NCBI GenBank assembly: GCA_031002005.1
Contig: CM061920.1
Location: 49,826,610 to 49,890,609 of the forward strand
DNA: 64,000 bases
Direction of reading: 5' to 3'
Origin: Vandiemenella viatica
Taxonomy: Eukaryota; Arthropoda; Insecta; Orthoptera; Morabidae
The position numbers were made by a program, and so were the translations under genes. Position 1 is the stretch's first letter. Each line of letters begins with the position of its first letter. The notes under the pieces are model-generated. The model saw nothing but the letters and a program-made list of their open reading frames with translations. It was not told where the DNA came from and ran no database searches. Positions 35,272 through 46,119 of this stretch are shown here, piece by piece.

Positions 35272-35460
35272 CATTTCATCAACTCCAAAAACCACAATAT
35301 TTTCATATGGTGTTAAGTTCATTTTCCATAAATCCTTTCTATAGAACTTCACATTTCCATTAACCCCTAAGTAAATTGCCTTAATTCTTGAGTAAGCTAC
35401 AAGCCATGGATTTAACTCTACACCATGAGCTTTATAACCTGCCTCTGCAGCTGCAAATAC
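35272..35460 (-). CDS. ATPSCKMT: ATPSCKMT-like methyltransferase, middle exon
   Basis: This 189-bp exon (63 codons, phase 0 at both ends) lies between a TTTCCAG acceptor and an ATG/GTGAGT donor. It encodes VFAAAEAGYKAHGVELNPWL, then SRIKAIYLGV, NVKFYRKDLWKMNL and ENIVVFGVDEM. The GVELNPW motif is the acidic loop after the second strand of the Rossmann-like methyltransferase fold, where Glu binds the ribose of S-adenosylmethionine. DLWK and the VVFG strand match FAM173 proteins. The following exon is 25 kb away at 10129, across a repeat-filled intron. Confidence 0.9.
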
Positions 35461-35554
35461 CTGGAAACAATTTAAAGCTCAAAACAAATGAGAACTGAAT
35501 TAGCAACTTTCAAGCTTATATAAAGAAACCCACATTCAAATTTTAAGTACGTAC

Positions 35555-35727
35555 AATCCTGCCATCTCCACTACCAAGGTCAATAACATTGCCCTTGCCC
35601 TTTTGCAACAGGGACAACACATTCTGGATTTGTCTTGTCGTTGCTGGAACATATGGGAGGCATATTTTTCGTAATGCTGGTGAAACAAATGGGTAGCATA
35701 AAACGCTTAAAGCAACAGCAGCTCCAC
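35555..35727 (-). CDS. ATPSCKMT: ATPSCKMT-like methyltransferase, exon with membrane segment and SAM motif
   Basis: This 173-bp exon starts after a TTTCCAG acceptor and ends ATT before a GTACGT donor. It encodes [20 protein letters not shown], then [20 protein letters not shown] and [12 protein letters not shown]. The first part is a hydrophobic pre-methyltransferase segment that anchors FAM173 proteins in the mitochondrial inner membrane. [10 protein letters not shown] is a family signature, and [10 protein letters not shown] is motif I, which binds S-adenosylmethionine. The predicted substrate is the ATP synthase c-subunit lysine, or possibly the ADP/ATP carrier if it is the ANTKMT paralog; C-terminal similarity favours the former. 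The upstream exon with the start codon was not found. Confidence 0.9.
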
Positions 35728-35805
35728 CTGGAAATTTAAGTTAACAGCAACATTTGAATAACAACCAAAATGTCTTACATTTAAAATAACACACACATTA
35801 AATAT

Positions 35806-36210
35806 TTTAATTAAATTGTGATGGAGCACACTCTCCAGTGGCAATTCCTCTAGTCACCTATTTTATATTATCTCTAAACATCTGAATGTAAATCCCCCAT
35901 TCCCCCCCTCAACACTCCTGCCACATACTTTTGCACTTCATGAATTTTAAACTCTTTCATTATTTTTGTTAAATTAATGACCACTTCTCTCAGTAATTTA
36001 TTTCAATACCTCACTTCTTTATGTACAAAACAACATTTTCCTAATCCCTTATACCTTAAATTGAATGCTAGCTTATGGTCATGGTCATCTTTTCCCTTCC
36101 ATGTACTATTCTTATTTTTTCCACCATTATCTTATCCAAGCCTCACCACCAATATTTGCCTTGTACACTCACAGAAGTCACTTACCAGTTTAGCATTAAA
36201 TCCCAATTTA
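35806..36210 (-). mobile_element. LINE-1fam 3' end fragment
   Basis: On the minus strand it preserves the end of the ORF as decayed text (equivalent of DDHDHKLAF..., GRFSF..., LPKTLKEFK) and the landmark 'gccactggagagtgtgctcc', then an AT-rich tail at 35806-35825. A SINE joins its 5' side. Confidence 0.75.
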
Positions 36211-36455
36211 TTTATTTATTTTTTTACTTGTGGCTTTATGCTCCATCAAGGTCATTAGAGGCGGGATGGGACTGAGGACAAGGAATGGGAAGGAATTTGG
36301 TCATGGCCTTTTGAAGGAAGCATCCCAGCATTTGCCTTGAGTGTTTGGGGAAACCAAGGAAAACCCAAATCTGGAAGCCCGGATGGGGATTCGAACTGGC
36401 ATCATCCCGAATTAAGGCCAGAGCGTTAACCACTCACCCACCACACTTGGTTTAA
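36211..36455 (-). repeat. SINE, family A (well preserved head)
   Basis: On the minus strand the tRNA-like head reads GTGGGTGAGTGGTTAACGC (A box) with AGTTCGAATCCCC (B box) near 36385-36395. The body has the family block 'ccttcaaaaggccatgacc'. The 3' end meets an ATTT-rich run at 36211-36225. This is the best copy for deducing the tRNA origin. Confidence 0.8.
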
Positions 36456-36659
36456 ATACTGACCTAAGTGCTTTATTGTATCAGTTACTGATTTTGTTCT
36501 GTGATAATTTACAATGAGAAAATTGATGCTATTGGGAAAAAATCACACATGAACACAGCGGTCAGAGAATGACTTTCAGAATACATAGGGGACTTCAATA
36601 TGAGGTGTAAAAAAAAAAAAAAAGGGATGCATAACATGTTATGGCCAAGCCATATCCGA

Positions 36660-37310
36660 GACAAGAATTAAGCTGGTGCAATGCAGCTCAAGGGGCGGTC
36701 ACCTTGTAAGGCGCGTTCAGTGGGCATCACAATCTTCTAACGCCCAACACACACAGCACGACTGTTTCGTGGCAACAGTTGCAAACCAGTTGAGTTCACA
36801 ATCAAGTCACAACCTAAATGAAACTTCTGTCCACACATGGATAGTCTGGCTGTGGTTCAATTTTCAGTAGACAGTGCAGTTTTTGTAGAATTTTTGATAT
36901 GTCAGATTCAGACGAGGAAGACGTTAATTATCAATACCGCAGGGTACAGAGGAAGCATTGGGTCCATTCATATTTAATGAACTTTTTTTTTAATGTCTTG
37001 GAAGTGTATAGTTGTAAAGTTCTTCACCCCTTCAATGAATTTTAAATTAAATCCTTTATCACTCATGTTGTCTTAAAAAAAGTCTTAAACACTAGTGGTT
37101 TTGTTTGACTGTAGTTTGCAACGCAACTGCAACCTTGGACATGTGGTTGCATACAACCGGTTTGAGACTGGTCTAAAACTGATCGCCTAGTGTGCAGTTC
37201 CCCATAACCCTGCAATGCCAAGGTCGCATAACAGTTGCGAGATCAACCGGTTTGCAACTTTTGTCACAAACAGTCACGTCGTACACTGGACCTAAGGAGA
37301 ACTATGTTAC
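36660..37310 (+). mobile_element. PIF/Harbinger-like relic
   Basis: An ATG at 36899 opens MSDSDEEDVNYQYRRVQRKH followed by WVHSYL. This looks like the acidic N-terminus and R/K-rich WV-H motif of Harbinger nuclease proteins such as HARBI1. Sequence on both sides contains inverted copies of GTTGCAAACC(A/G)GTTGA (about 36778-36796 and 37235-37260). The catalytic domain is absent and element ends are not certain. Confidence 0.4.
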
Positions 37311-37319
37311 CATAAAGTG

Positions 37320-38021
37320 CTCAGAGGTAAACAGGGCGAGGTGAGCAGGGGGATTGGGTTAGTTAGACAGTTCAGTCAGTACAGTTAAACAACTGGAGAA
37401 CAAAAGTTCCATGAGATGCTGAGACTCATGCATCTCGTATCAGGCAGGTGGTTTGGGGCTCAATCCAGAGGCTGACCAACCTTTTCACTCTCTGCTGTCA
37501 CCAGTGTACATGTACATTCTAGCTCTAATTGGACATCGTCTATTGTAAGGACCCATCAAGCAACCTTGCTGGTTCTGAATGTACGTTTCTATATGAGCTC
37601 ACTTGCACATGTTCTTCCTTCAGCTACACTCTATTTTATTACTAGATATAAGCCCAATAGGAAAAGTTAATGTCTCATTGAATGTATTGTTTCTTCAAAT
37701 AGGGCAATACTTGTAGTAACCAATATGTCCACCCCATCATTCCTTTCCACTAGGGGGTCTAGTCCTGTATTCTTGGAAGATAAAACAGACCCCTCCTGTG
37801 GTGCTATAACCACTATCATTACCCATACTGCCAGCATGTGTTATCCAAGGCAAATTTGCAGGTGGCAGTTCGGTCCAAAGTGGCCTGAGCTCCAAGATGG
37901 AACAGGACCACAACAAACAGTAGAGAGCAGAGATTAGTTAAATAAGAAATAGGAAAGATGAAATTATTGATTTATTTTAAAGGATTTATTTAGCCTGCCA
38001 AGATTAGCCCTCTCTTTAAGC
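37320..38021. other. Spacer, nothing recognised
   Basis: The short frame at 37725-37937 has no recognisable motifs. No shared repeats were seen. Confidence 0.4.
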
Positions 38022-38033
38022 TCATACCAGGTG

Positions 38034-38230
38034 CGAATGCAGGCTTTCTTGGCGAATAATGACACAACAAATCTTCTAGGGTTTGCAAGTCCGTGCTTTT
38101 ATTATAAAACGACAAGCTTTCGGCTACTAGCTCAGTAGACATCTTCAGGTACTGATGGCTTACTGAGCTAGTAGCCGAAAGCTTGTCGCTTTATAATAAA
38201 ATCCGGCTGCAAACCCTAGAAGATTTGTTA
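38034..38230. mobile_element. Insertion with inverted pair of the ribozyme-like module
   Basis: A perfect 12-bp duplication TCATACCAGGTG (38022-38033 and 38231-38242) flanks this 197-bp insertion. Two copies of the module lie head to head: a minus-strand copy at 38066-38150 and a plus-strand copy at 38151-38229. Each has CTGA, a stem with loop TGAGCTA (GGCTAC/GTAGCC type), GAAA, GCTTGTC and a conserved 3' part GCAAACCCTAGAAGATTTG. The module at 10659-10747 shares the same order, and its 3' part (GCAAACCTGTGAAGATTT) is clearly homologous. The equal 12-bp target duplications link the two insertions to one mobile source, plausibly a Penelope-like element. Confidence 0.65.
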
Positions 38231-38242
38231 TCATACCAGGTG

Positions 38243-39260
38243 TTTATAATAGAAAATTCACATCTTACGCAAACTAACCGTATACAAGCACTATTTCATA
38301 TTTGGCTTAAATTGACTTCAACCATAAAAATAGTAACTAAAAACTTAATAATATTTATCAGTAAAATACTAAATAAAAATCTTAATAGTATTCATGTTTG
38401 ACTAGTCAATCATTAATGGTATAAACTAATGCTAGTGAAAGTTAAAGAAAGTAAACGGTACAAACTCAATACTAGTAGGAATGAAGAAACAATACACGAA
38501 CTAATAATAGGGAAGACAGGTGGACACAGAATAAATGAATATAATTCAAATCTAAAAATCAGTTAGGCATGAAAGAAGAGGTTGTTTAGCTAGTGCTCGA
38601 ATAAGTATGCTTTCGTAAAAGAATTTTAAATTAAGCCCACTATTATCATAGATGAAGCAAGGAGGGTAGCAGTGGCACAAAAACAATCCGGAATCACAAT
38701 ATTTTGGGTTATTCTCTTAATCATTAAATAGGAACTCACAACCTCATTTCTTGTTGTTGGGGCTCATGGAGAAGGGTATGGAGGAGGAGACGGCCTTCAA
38801 ATCTTTGGCAGATTGTCATTAAGAGAGATACACACTACCAACTCATAAAATGTCTCTGGATTGAACTAATAAATCCAGGATTCATCACCAATGACGATGT
38901 TAGAAACTCGTCAAAATCTGTCTGCACTTCTTTGTAACTTTTTCTGCTTGCATGCATTTTTCAGGATACGAGGCACCCAACAGAATGAAACCTCCATAAT
39001 GCAGAGAAATTGGAATAAGATTCTTGACATTGCAGGCAATATCTGCATTGTAGATTAGTACTGCTGAAAAGTTAGTTGTAACATTACCTTTTCATGATGA
39101 CAAGATGAACCATTCCTTATACAATAGTTTATGAAGTTTTATTATGAAACTGGGAAAGAAAACAATTATGTTACTGGTAAGCTAAATCAAGAGAAATTAA
39201 TTAATTACCATTTAATCTATAAAAGTACAGAAAAGCAAATTTTTTTTTCTTTCTTACAAT
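38243..39260. other. AT-rich spacer
   Basis: A stretch near 38760-39010 may be a heavily decayed transposase relic (phrases such as 'ctggatt..actaataaatccaggattcatcacc'). It cannot be assigned. Confidence 0.35.
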
Positions 39261-39400
39261 CTAAGGTAGTGGGAAGATTTTCTTTGTGGGTAAAGGTGTC
39301 AGAGATTGGAATAAATTACCAAAGGAAGTGATATATGATTTACCTAAAATGCTTAAGTCAGATACAACCTATGACAAAAGTTGATTGAATTCAAATGATC
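39261..39400 (+). mobile_element. LINE-1fam C-terminal fragment
   Basis: It translates in mixed frames to VVGRFSLWVK, then RDWNKLPKEV and DLPKMLK, matching the C-terminal block of the copy at 50430-50520. It is a short, 5'-truncated relic. Confidence 0.6.
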
Positions 39401-39467
39401 TAATGATGATAACTGTCGAATCTCTGCAAGTTAAAATAAACGATGTTTAGTAAATAAAAACATTTAA

Positions 39468-39653
39468 CTAAATTGCTTTATCCTTGGCTGAAGGTTGCCA
39501 ATATTCAATCTCGCTCGATCCTGAATCTGAGGCCGGTGCTGCCCACACCTGACATCGGTTTTGCTGATTTGATTCTTGGTGATAGAAGAAATTTTCATTG
39601 TTGGGAGTTGGCCTAATGGGTGGCCTATAATCCTTAATCATGAGATTATGCAT
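39468..39653 (-). other. Unrecognised ORF, possible terminal exon
   Basis: A 61-residue frame (MHNLMIKDYRPPIRPTPNNE..., ending with a Ser/Asp-rich stretch and EYWQPSAKDKAI) is preceded by an acceptor-like TTTAATTCAG at 39655-39664 on the minus strand. Its composition is protein-like, but no domain is recognisable and no poly(A) signal is close. It may equally be part of a dispersed repeat. Confidence 0.2.
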
Positions 39654-40579
39654 CCTGAATTAAATCCCAAACCTTTCAGCAGTGCACATGGTGTGAGGAC
39701 ATTTGGAGCTGTTGATGGTGATTCACGCACCGGATGGGGCCACTAAGCTTGGAGGCCCTCTTGGTCTATTTTGAAACAAAAGACTTGGTTTAATTCTAGA
39801 TGGGGATAGTGCTAAAATCTCTTACAACCTCGCGCAATAAACACATAGATCACATGAAATATATGATACATTGTGACATATGGTCCAGGCTGCATTAAAA
39901 CATAAACTCAAATGATTACTAATAAAATCATATTTTATAAATACCCGTTTCAGTCGTAATACAGCCTGGACCAAAGTGAAACGTAACCATAACACATGGT
40001 ATTGCAGATACCCAATTTTCAAATCATATCTATCACTGTTACTGTGTTGGTACGTGCAGATTGAATATGTCACAATGTTGTCATAAATACCACGTGACCT
40101 GTGTGTTTAATGTGCTAGGCGCTAAGAGATTGCAGTGGTATTAGAATTAAACCGGGCTGGCACGAGGTTTCATCTTAGACCATCCTTCACCTTTCATTCA
40201 TTCACTACACTGAACAGAACAGTCATCAATACAAAAGAGCAAAGTATGCATACACTTCCATCACTGGGAAAGGTATGGGAAAATAACTATGTAGGCACTA
40301 CCATGGAAGAGTAACTCACTCCATGCACCACCAAGACTGGACACTGGGTAATGGAAATGATCCCTTCCAAATTAAATAAGCTTACAAGTTATGGTTGACC
40401 AAAATCTAGGGCTGAAATAATCCTTTAAACTTCAGGAAAACATATTCAGAGGGTTGAAATATGCCAGGAAAGTTGGGTTTGGAAACAGAGAAATTTTCAG
40501 GGACACTTAAAACATTGTTATAATACTGTTTTCTCAGAATTTTATACTGTAGTTATTAGCCCTTAGTTTCTTTTTAACT
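39654..40579. other. Spacer with a short inverted repeat
   Basis: TGGTCCAGGCTG (39881-39892) and CAGCCTGGACCA (39963-39974) form a perfect 12-bp hairpin stem with an AT-rich loop. A related sequence without its partner occurs at 27722. Nothing else was seen. Confidence 0.45.
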
Positions 40580-40685
40580 GCGTAACGTCTCTTAACAGCG
40601 AGGTTTCAGAGACGGGAAGGACGGGGGGCAAGGAATGGGAACGAATTAGGCCATGGCCTTTTGAAGGAAGCGTCCCGGCGTTTCA
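40580..40685 (-). repeat. SINE, family A, 3' half
   Basis: On the minus strand it contains 'ccttcaaaaggccatggcc' followed by the 'cattccttgccccc' block and 'tctctgaaacctcg'. The tRNA-like head is missing. Confidence 0.75.
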
Positions 40686-40825
40686 TTACTGCGTGAAAAT
40701 ATAAGCAACATTGCTTATTAAGAATTACTACCAACAACGCTTCTAGAACTGTGTTATCATGTTATTTGCGCCGCCAAATTTAAAATCTTACAGTACTAAC
40801 ACGTTCTATATGGTATTAATTAGTA

Positions 40826-42126
40826 CGAGGGGGGATCAAATATAAACGGGATTTTATTTTTTTATTTAAATTCATTTATTGAAAAACACAATGTAATTAA
40901 AATTTATTGTTTCACATGGTTTCCTGCTTTGGAAATACATTTTTCCCAGCGTATGGGCAGCTTTCTGATGCCCTCATCATAAAAACAACAAGGTCGCGTC
41001 ACCAGCCAGTTGCGCATGAAGTCTTCCACACTCTCGTCATCTTCGAATCGTTGCCCTCCTAGAGCTTCTTTAAGAGGTCCAAACAAATGGAAATCGCAGG
41101 GCGATAAGTCCGGACTGTAATGAGGGTGATCAAGTGTAGTCCAGTGCATTTCCTGTAGTTTAGAGACAGTTAGAGATGCAGTATGGGGTCGCGCATTGTC
41201 GTGGAGGAGAATGACCTGTCGAATCGGTTGGTCTCTTCTTTTGCGGCGATATGCAACTCTCGCCTTGTTCAACAACTCGCAGTAGTAAGCAGCATTGATT
41301 GTGCGTCGATCATAAAAAAATCAATCAGTAAAATGCCTCGCCAATCGATAAAAACGGTTGAAAGAACCTTGCCAGCTGACAGTCCAGTCTTGGCTTTCAG
41401 TGGTGCTGCCTCCCCTTTCCTCCACCACACCTTACTGGCTTCTTTGGATTCAGGAGTGTAGTGGTGAACCCATATTTCATCGCAGGTGACAATCCGACTC
41501 AAAAATGCATCACCTCCTTCCGCAAACCTTGCTGTAAGCCTCTGACAGACTTCCAAACGTCTCAGCTTCAGATTTTCGGTCAAAAGCCGAGGGACCCATC
41601 TGGAACACACTTTACGGAACTGTAAGTGTTTTGTGATGATTGCTTGACAGCTCCCATAACTGATTCCGACTTGTTCTGCAATTTCTGACACTCTCGCCCG
41701 TCGATCGACGTCAATAATGTCTTTAACCACACGAATGTTTCGTCTGTAACGCTGGTCCGGGGACGGCGATCGTGTTGCTGATTTTCCACACGTTCTCGTC
41801 CTTCCTTGAACTTTTTATGCCAGAAAAAAAACACATGCGTCCTTGACAGTGTTTGATCACCGAACTGTGCAGTTAATCTCTGGCAAATTTCCGCCGCTGT
41901 AACTCCTTCAAGAGCAAGAAATTTTATAATAATGCGTTGCGCAGTGGAGGGGTGCACCTGTTGCTCCGACATCGTGAGCATTACTGACTAAACGGCGGGA
42001 AATATCTAACAGCACGCTCTCCCCACTCCTAATGGTCCCGCCTAAGCATAGCAGAAGCGCGGGGCCAGTACTGCCAATTGTTGATGTTCAAGAACAACAA
42101 TCCCGTTTATATTTGATCCCCCCTCG
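40826..42126 (-). mobile_element. Full-length mariner (DD34D) with perfect terminal repeats
   Basis: The element is 1301 bp with perfect 28-bp inverted ends (CGAGGGGGGATCAAATATAA at the left end, its exact complement at the right, to 42126). A TA target duplication is at 40824-40825 and 42127-42128. The transposase fills the minus strand between 41981 and 40904. Perfect ends and only two single-base frameshifts point to a recent insertion. Confidence 0.95.
40904..41981 (-). pseudogene. Mariner transposase with two frameshifts
   Basis: The protein starts MSEQQVHPSTAQRIIIKFLA (41972; an upstream in-frame ATG at 41981 is also possible). It has two helix-turn-helix regions (QRLTAQFGDQTLSRTHVFFW; VSEIAEQVGISYGSCQAII). 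The WVPRLLTE linker matches the mariner WVPHEL motif. The catalytic residues are in VTCDEIWVHHY, ILLHDNARPHT and SPDLSPCDFHLF, with exactly 34 residues between the second and third Asp, the DD34D spacing of true mariners. One base is missing in an A run near 41747, and one in a 7-T run near 41314-41320. Those are the only breaks seen, so the catalytic triad is preserved although this copy is silent. Confidence 0.9.
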
Positions 42127-42128
42127 TA

Positions 42129-42170
42129 TGTACATTTAATTTACCATACTAAAAGAAATATACCAAAAAC

Positions 42171-42201
<31 letters not shown>

Positions 42202-42715
42202 CCTGTTATTCCCACCAGAGCAATGCCCCTAAAACTACCTTCGTTGTCTGGCATCTATAACATAATAGAAACTACGACATAGTTTTAAGCACAATTCAAG
42301 ACCGTTAGAAACATCCAAAACCCAGCAGTCAGAAAATAATACACTGTTTACAAACAGTCTGTAAGATCAGAGATAAATTACCACATAAACACAGGACAGT
42401 CTACAGAGAGAAAAAAAGATGCATTCACAAATATTTCCATGGAGTACGAAAAATTATCTTGAGATTGAAATTTAAGTGGAAAAGATAGATAAATTACAGC
42501 CACCTAATCTAACGGGAGGATAGTGCAGCAACAACACAATTTGTAATCAACCAATATTAAAACATAATAGTACAAAACGCAAAATATTGTGTTTGTGGAT
42601 TACATTTTTTGTTGTTGTTTCACTAAGCCCGTCAACTATGTTGAGTGTTGGGTGCAATTTATCTTTCCTTTAGATATAAACGTATAGTAACCACCTTAAG
42701 TTGAATAAAAAAGTT
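42129..42715. other. Spacer with a 27-nt T run
   Basis: A T homopolymer occupies 42170-42196. The rest is AT-rich with no recognisable feature. Confidence 0.5.
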
Positions 42716-42780
42716 TTCGCCACCGGAGCCTGTGCTCCATTGCAATTAAATTAAATTAAAATTAAATTAAATTAAACCCA
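42716..42780 (+). mobile_element. LINE-1fam terminal tail only
   Basis: The landmark 'cgccaccggagcctgtgctc' is followed by a clean run of TTAAA/AATTAAA units. This very short copy shows how far the 5' truncation in this family goes. Confidence 0.7.
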
Positions 42781-42834
42781 TCCAGCAAAACAATGGAATT
42801 CCAATTGAAAAAGTCAAAATGCAGAATTCGGTTC

Positions 42835-43560
42835 ACTTGCTTAATGTAACAGCAATGGAGTGAACGCTCCAGTGGCAATGTTTCTTATTTCCTGTACCCG
42901 CCTGCTTTTGCCCTAACAGAAATGAAACTTTAAATTCCTTCAGCTCTTTTGGTAAATTATTCATCTTTTCTCTTAGTAATTTATTCCCATCCCTGGCACC
43001 CTTTCCGACGAAAGAAACTCTTCTCACAACCTTAAGCCTGAAATGTAGTGCCAGATTGTGATCAAGGTCATTTTGTCCCTGCCACGCACCTCTCTTAAAT
43101 CTTCCACCAGTATCTTTCCACGCCTCATCACCGATATACGCTTTGTACACTCCCATAACTCTCTTCACCTTCAGGCCGTCTTCTAATGGATTCCATTTCA
43201 GCTGCTTCGTCATATTAGTTACTAGTTGTTTTCTGCGGTAATTTTCAGAGACAGGTCTAACAGCACCTCTTTGTATCCCTTCCAAATCCTGTATTTTGAT
43301 ACCCAAAATGTGGGTCCCATACTACGCCACTATATTCATGCTAAAATTTCGAAACCCTACCCCATTACTTCTCCGGTACATTCTGTCATGATGCTCTTTC
43401 TAATAAGTGAAGAATTATGATCCCTTTTGCTAACACCTGTTCTAAGTGGCCTGCCCAGCTAAGTTTGTTATCGAATGTTACGCCAAAGTATTTACAGTTG
43501 AAGTCTTCAACAAGGAATTCTTTCCTGGCCTTATAATCATATTCGAACTGTAGATTTTTT
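42835..43560 (-). pseudogene. LINE-1fam 3' copy
   Basis: On the minus strand the frame includes GIKIQDLEGIQRGAVRPVSE, YRRKQLVTNMTKQLKWNPLE, VMGVYKAYIGDEAWKDTGGR and VRRVSFVGKGARDGNKLLRE, which align with the copy at 49758-50560. The upstream ends near 43540 with the YKARKEFLVEDFNCKYFGVTF-like block. The 3' UTR ends with the landmark and an AT tail. Confidence 0.8.
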
Positions 43561-43577
43561 TCTATCCGTTATCTTGA

Positions 43578-44110
43578 ATTAAATAGAATTAAATTAAATT
43601 CCGACGGGGCGCAGGCTCCGGTGGAATTTTCCTAGTCATCTAATTAAACTTTTTTAAAAATTATCTTATATATTTTCAACATTAAATTCCTCCCCCATCT
43701 ACTTTTGCGATTTACGGATTTTAATTTTAAATTCCTTCAGCGTCTTTGGTAAATTATTCCAATCCCTGATCCCCTTCAGAAATTAAATTTTCCCACACAT
43801 CCACCCATAAAATCAAGGGCCAGCTTGAGTCCATTGTTATCTTTTCCCTTCCGTGTGCTATTCCTAATTCGTTGTGCAATTGCCTCCCAAGCTCCATCAC
43901 CAAAACGCCCCTTGTGTACTCCCAGCATTGTTTTCGCCCTCCTCTTGTCTTCCAATGACTCCCAATACAGCTCCTCTATCATATCAATTACTGAGTAGAT
44001 TCTGCGATAATTTCCACAAACAAATGTACCTGCCATCTCTTGCAACCATATCAAAATATATCTGTACAAGTAAAAGTTCTCGCAATAACAAACAAAATTT
44101 GTCTCTAGGA
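43578..44110 (-). pseudogene. LINE-1fam 3' copy, second
   Basis: On the minus strand it contains FVCGNYRRIYSVIDMIEELY, WESLEDKRRAKTMLGVHKGR and KGKDNNGLKLALDF, then the family 3' tail with 'ccaccggagcctgcgcccc'. Its tail abuts the preceding copy's upstream end, so two copies sit in tandem in the same direction. Confidence 0.8.
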
Positions 44111-45845
44111 TTTGGCATGTTACCACGGAGTGGACTCAAATGATGCTAATAGCAGAGCAGTTTTTAAGGTGTTATTCACAACTATGTAAGCGTGTTGTTG
44201 ATTTGACAACAGTTTGGTAATATTAAACTGTTTGTTGTTAAGTTGATTGCGGTTGATAACTACATCTGAACAAGAGTAATAAATAAGATAAACAAATACA
44301 CAAGCTCCCTAAACACCAAATTTTACATTTTACAATTTTCCTAAATTCTTTTACTATTTCGAATAATTTTTTTAATTTCTCTAGGTAATTTATTTCAATA
44401 AAGCTTTTAATATTAATATTTGCAATAAAAAAAGCTAGATTTACCAAAGCAAACAGTCCTAATTTGAACAAAAATAGTATGGCGATGTTGGAAAGTTTTT
44501 CGTATAAAACAGCGGTATTTACACAGCAGAATTCCTGAATTTCAAAATTTACGTTAAAGCGTACGTATTCAAAAACTGAAAGCGCAGTTTTGTACTGAAA
44601 AGTGCGCATACTGTCCTATAGTTAAGAAAAGTTATATAAGAATGAAGTCTTTCTGTGAATTGTACTTGAATGTTAGGCTTTAGATTCAGTTCAAAGAATA
44701 GATTTCAGTAAGTTATATGGTATAGAAAGAATTCTTGTTAATAGCTTAATTTTGTTTGATAGGACCAATATTAGGAGAGGTAGTAGTTAAGTTAAAAATA
44801 TAGCTTAATTGCTATGCACATAAGTATATAAGTAACTAACAACAGCATTCTGCGCGACATTATACGAATATTCAGAAGATATAATTGTGATAATAAAGTA
44901 TAGCTAAACTTAAAAAGCTATTGAAAAATAATATTTAATTTTCAAACATTTTTAATGATGAACAGCATCCTCTTAACAGCAGCGATATTACGATTTTGAA
45001 AATAATAATTTGCTAGTTGTGTCATATAGGTACTTGTATTCATGTAAATCATATATCACATCATATAGATGATGTCTTACTAATTTTAACATGTTATAAA
45101 GACTTTGTGTTTATGATAGCACACGATAATCAACTTTGAAAGTGATAAGTCATTTACCGATAAAAATTTGAGTTTAAGACAACACAAAATATTAAGGCAC
45201 ATATCTTATTAAAAATAATAAAATATTAAATAAAAAATTACGTCAAAGTAGTCTGAAGACTTTGTAGATAAATATGCAAGTTTTAGCTATTTTTTCAATA
45301 TATCTTTCTTGTGTGGAACGTGAATAAACGACCAGAAATAAAATGACAGCTGCGGGCGTTTTGGCGTCAAATTCAAATCGGCGTATAAAAATCCAAAATT
45401 ATGCATTTTTAGTTTTTTTTATAGAAATAATATTTTTTTTGGTTATAGTAGACACACAGCTACTACGTTGACTGCTTTCCCAAAGTTAATCAAGTTTCTC
45501 ATCACGTTTAATTTTTAAAAGTGAACCAAAATAGCTTTTCTATGAGTCTTCAATAAGTAATACAGATAGCATTGCAAAATTTCATGCTGGTAGTGTTTTA
45601 TTATTATTATCATTATTATTTCCTAATGAGAGTAAAAGGTGTGACTGAATAGATATTGATCATATGAGAACAACAGAATTGCATTATTACTTACAATAAA
45701 TTTAGTATAAATCACAAAATAAGATGACAGGGTCATTAATGTTATTCATTTGCATCATCATGATCACTATAATAGAATCCCTCCAACTTTTTTTTTTCAT
45801 TCTCAATATCAGTTGCGTGGAGCATTAAACGCCAATTATGATCTA
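44111..45845. other. AT-rich spacer
   Basis: No coding or shared repeat sequence was recognised. An ORF at 44238-44609 (minus strand) is low-complexity and not gene-like. Confidence 0.5.
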
Positions 45846-45847
45846 GG

Positions 45848-46115
45848 AGATACCATTGGAGTTGATGGAATCCCCGGTGAGTAATAATTGCCTCTGGTTA
45901 AAAGGGCCATTTGAGCATCAAGCAATGTATCGTTGATCACTTTATCAGCGAACATTAGATGTTGTCCTCAATTTTACTGTGTATCCCTTTGCTAACGTCA
46001 GGAACTCATCATCTTCAGCTTAAAAATACTGCGTGACGTTAATAAGGAGATCATGTGATATTGGAGCCGTCTTTCTTTTTTTGCTGGGTCCTACAAACAA
46101 ATAAAGTCGATCCAC
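45848..46115 (-). pseudogene. Relic with a nuclear/MADF-associated type C-terminus
   Basis: In mixed frames on the minus strand the text reads GPSKKRKTAPISHDLL, then AEDDEFLTLAKGYTVKLR and FADKVINDTLLDAQMALLTR. A basic patch followed by an 'A-KL...FA-K-INDxLxxAQxxxLTR' ending occurs in many insect proteins with MADF/Myb-like DNA-binding domains, often transposon-related. An acceptor-like TTTGTTTGTAG precedes the basic patch. At least one frameshift and a stop are present. Confidence 0.3.
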
Positions 46116-46119
46116 ATGG

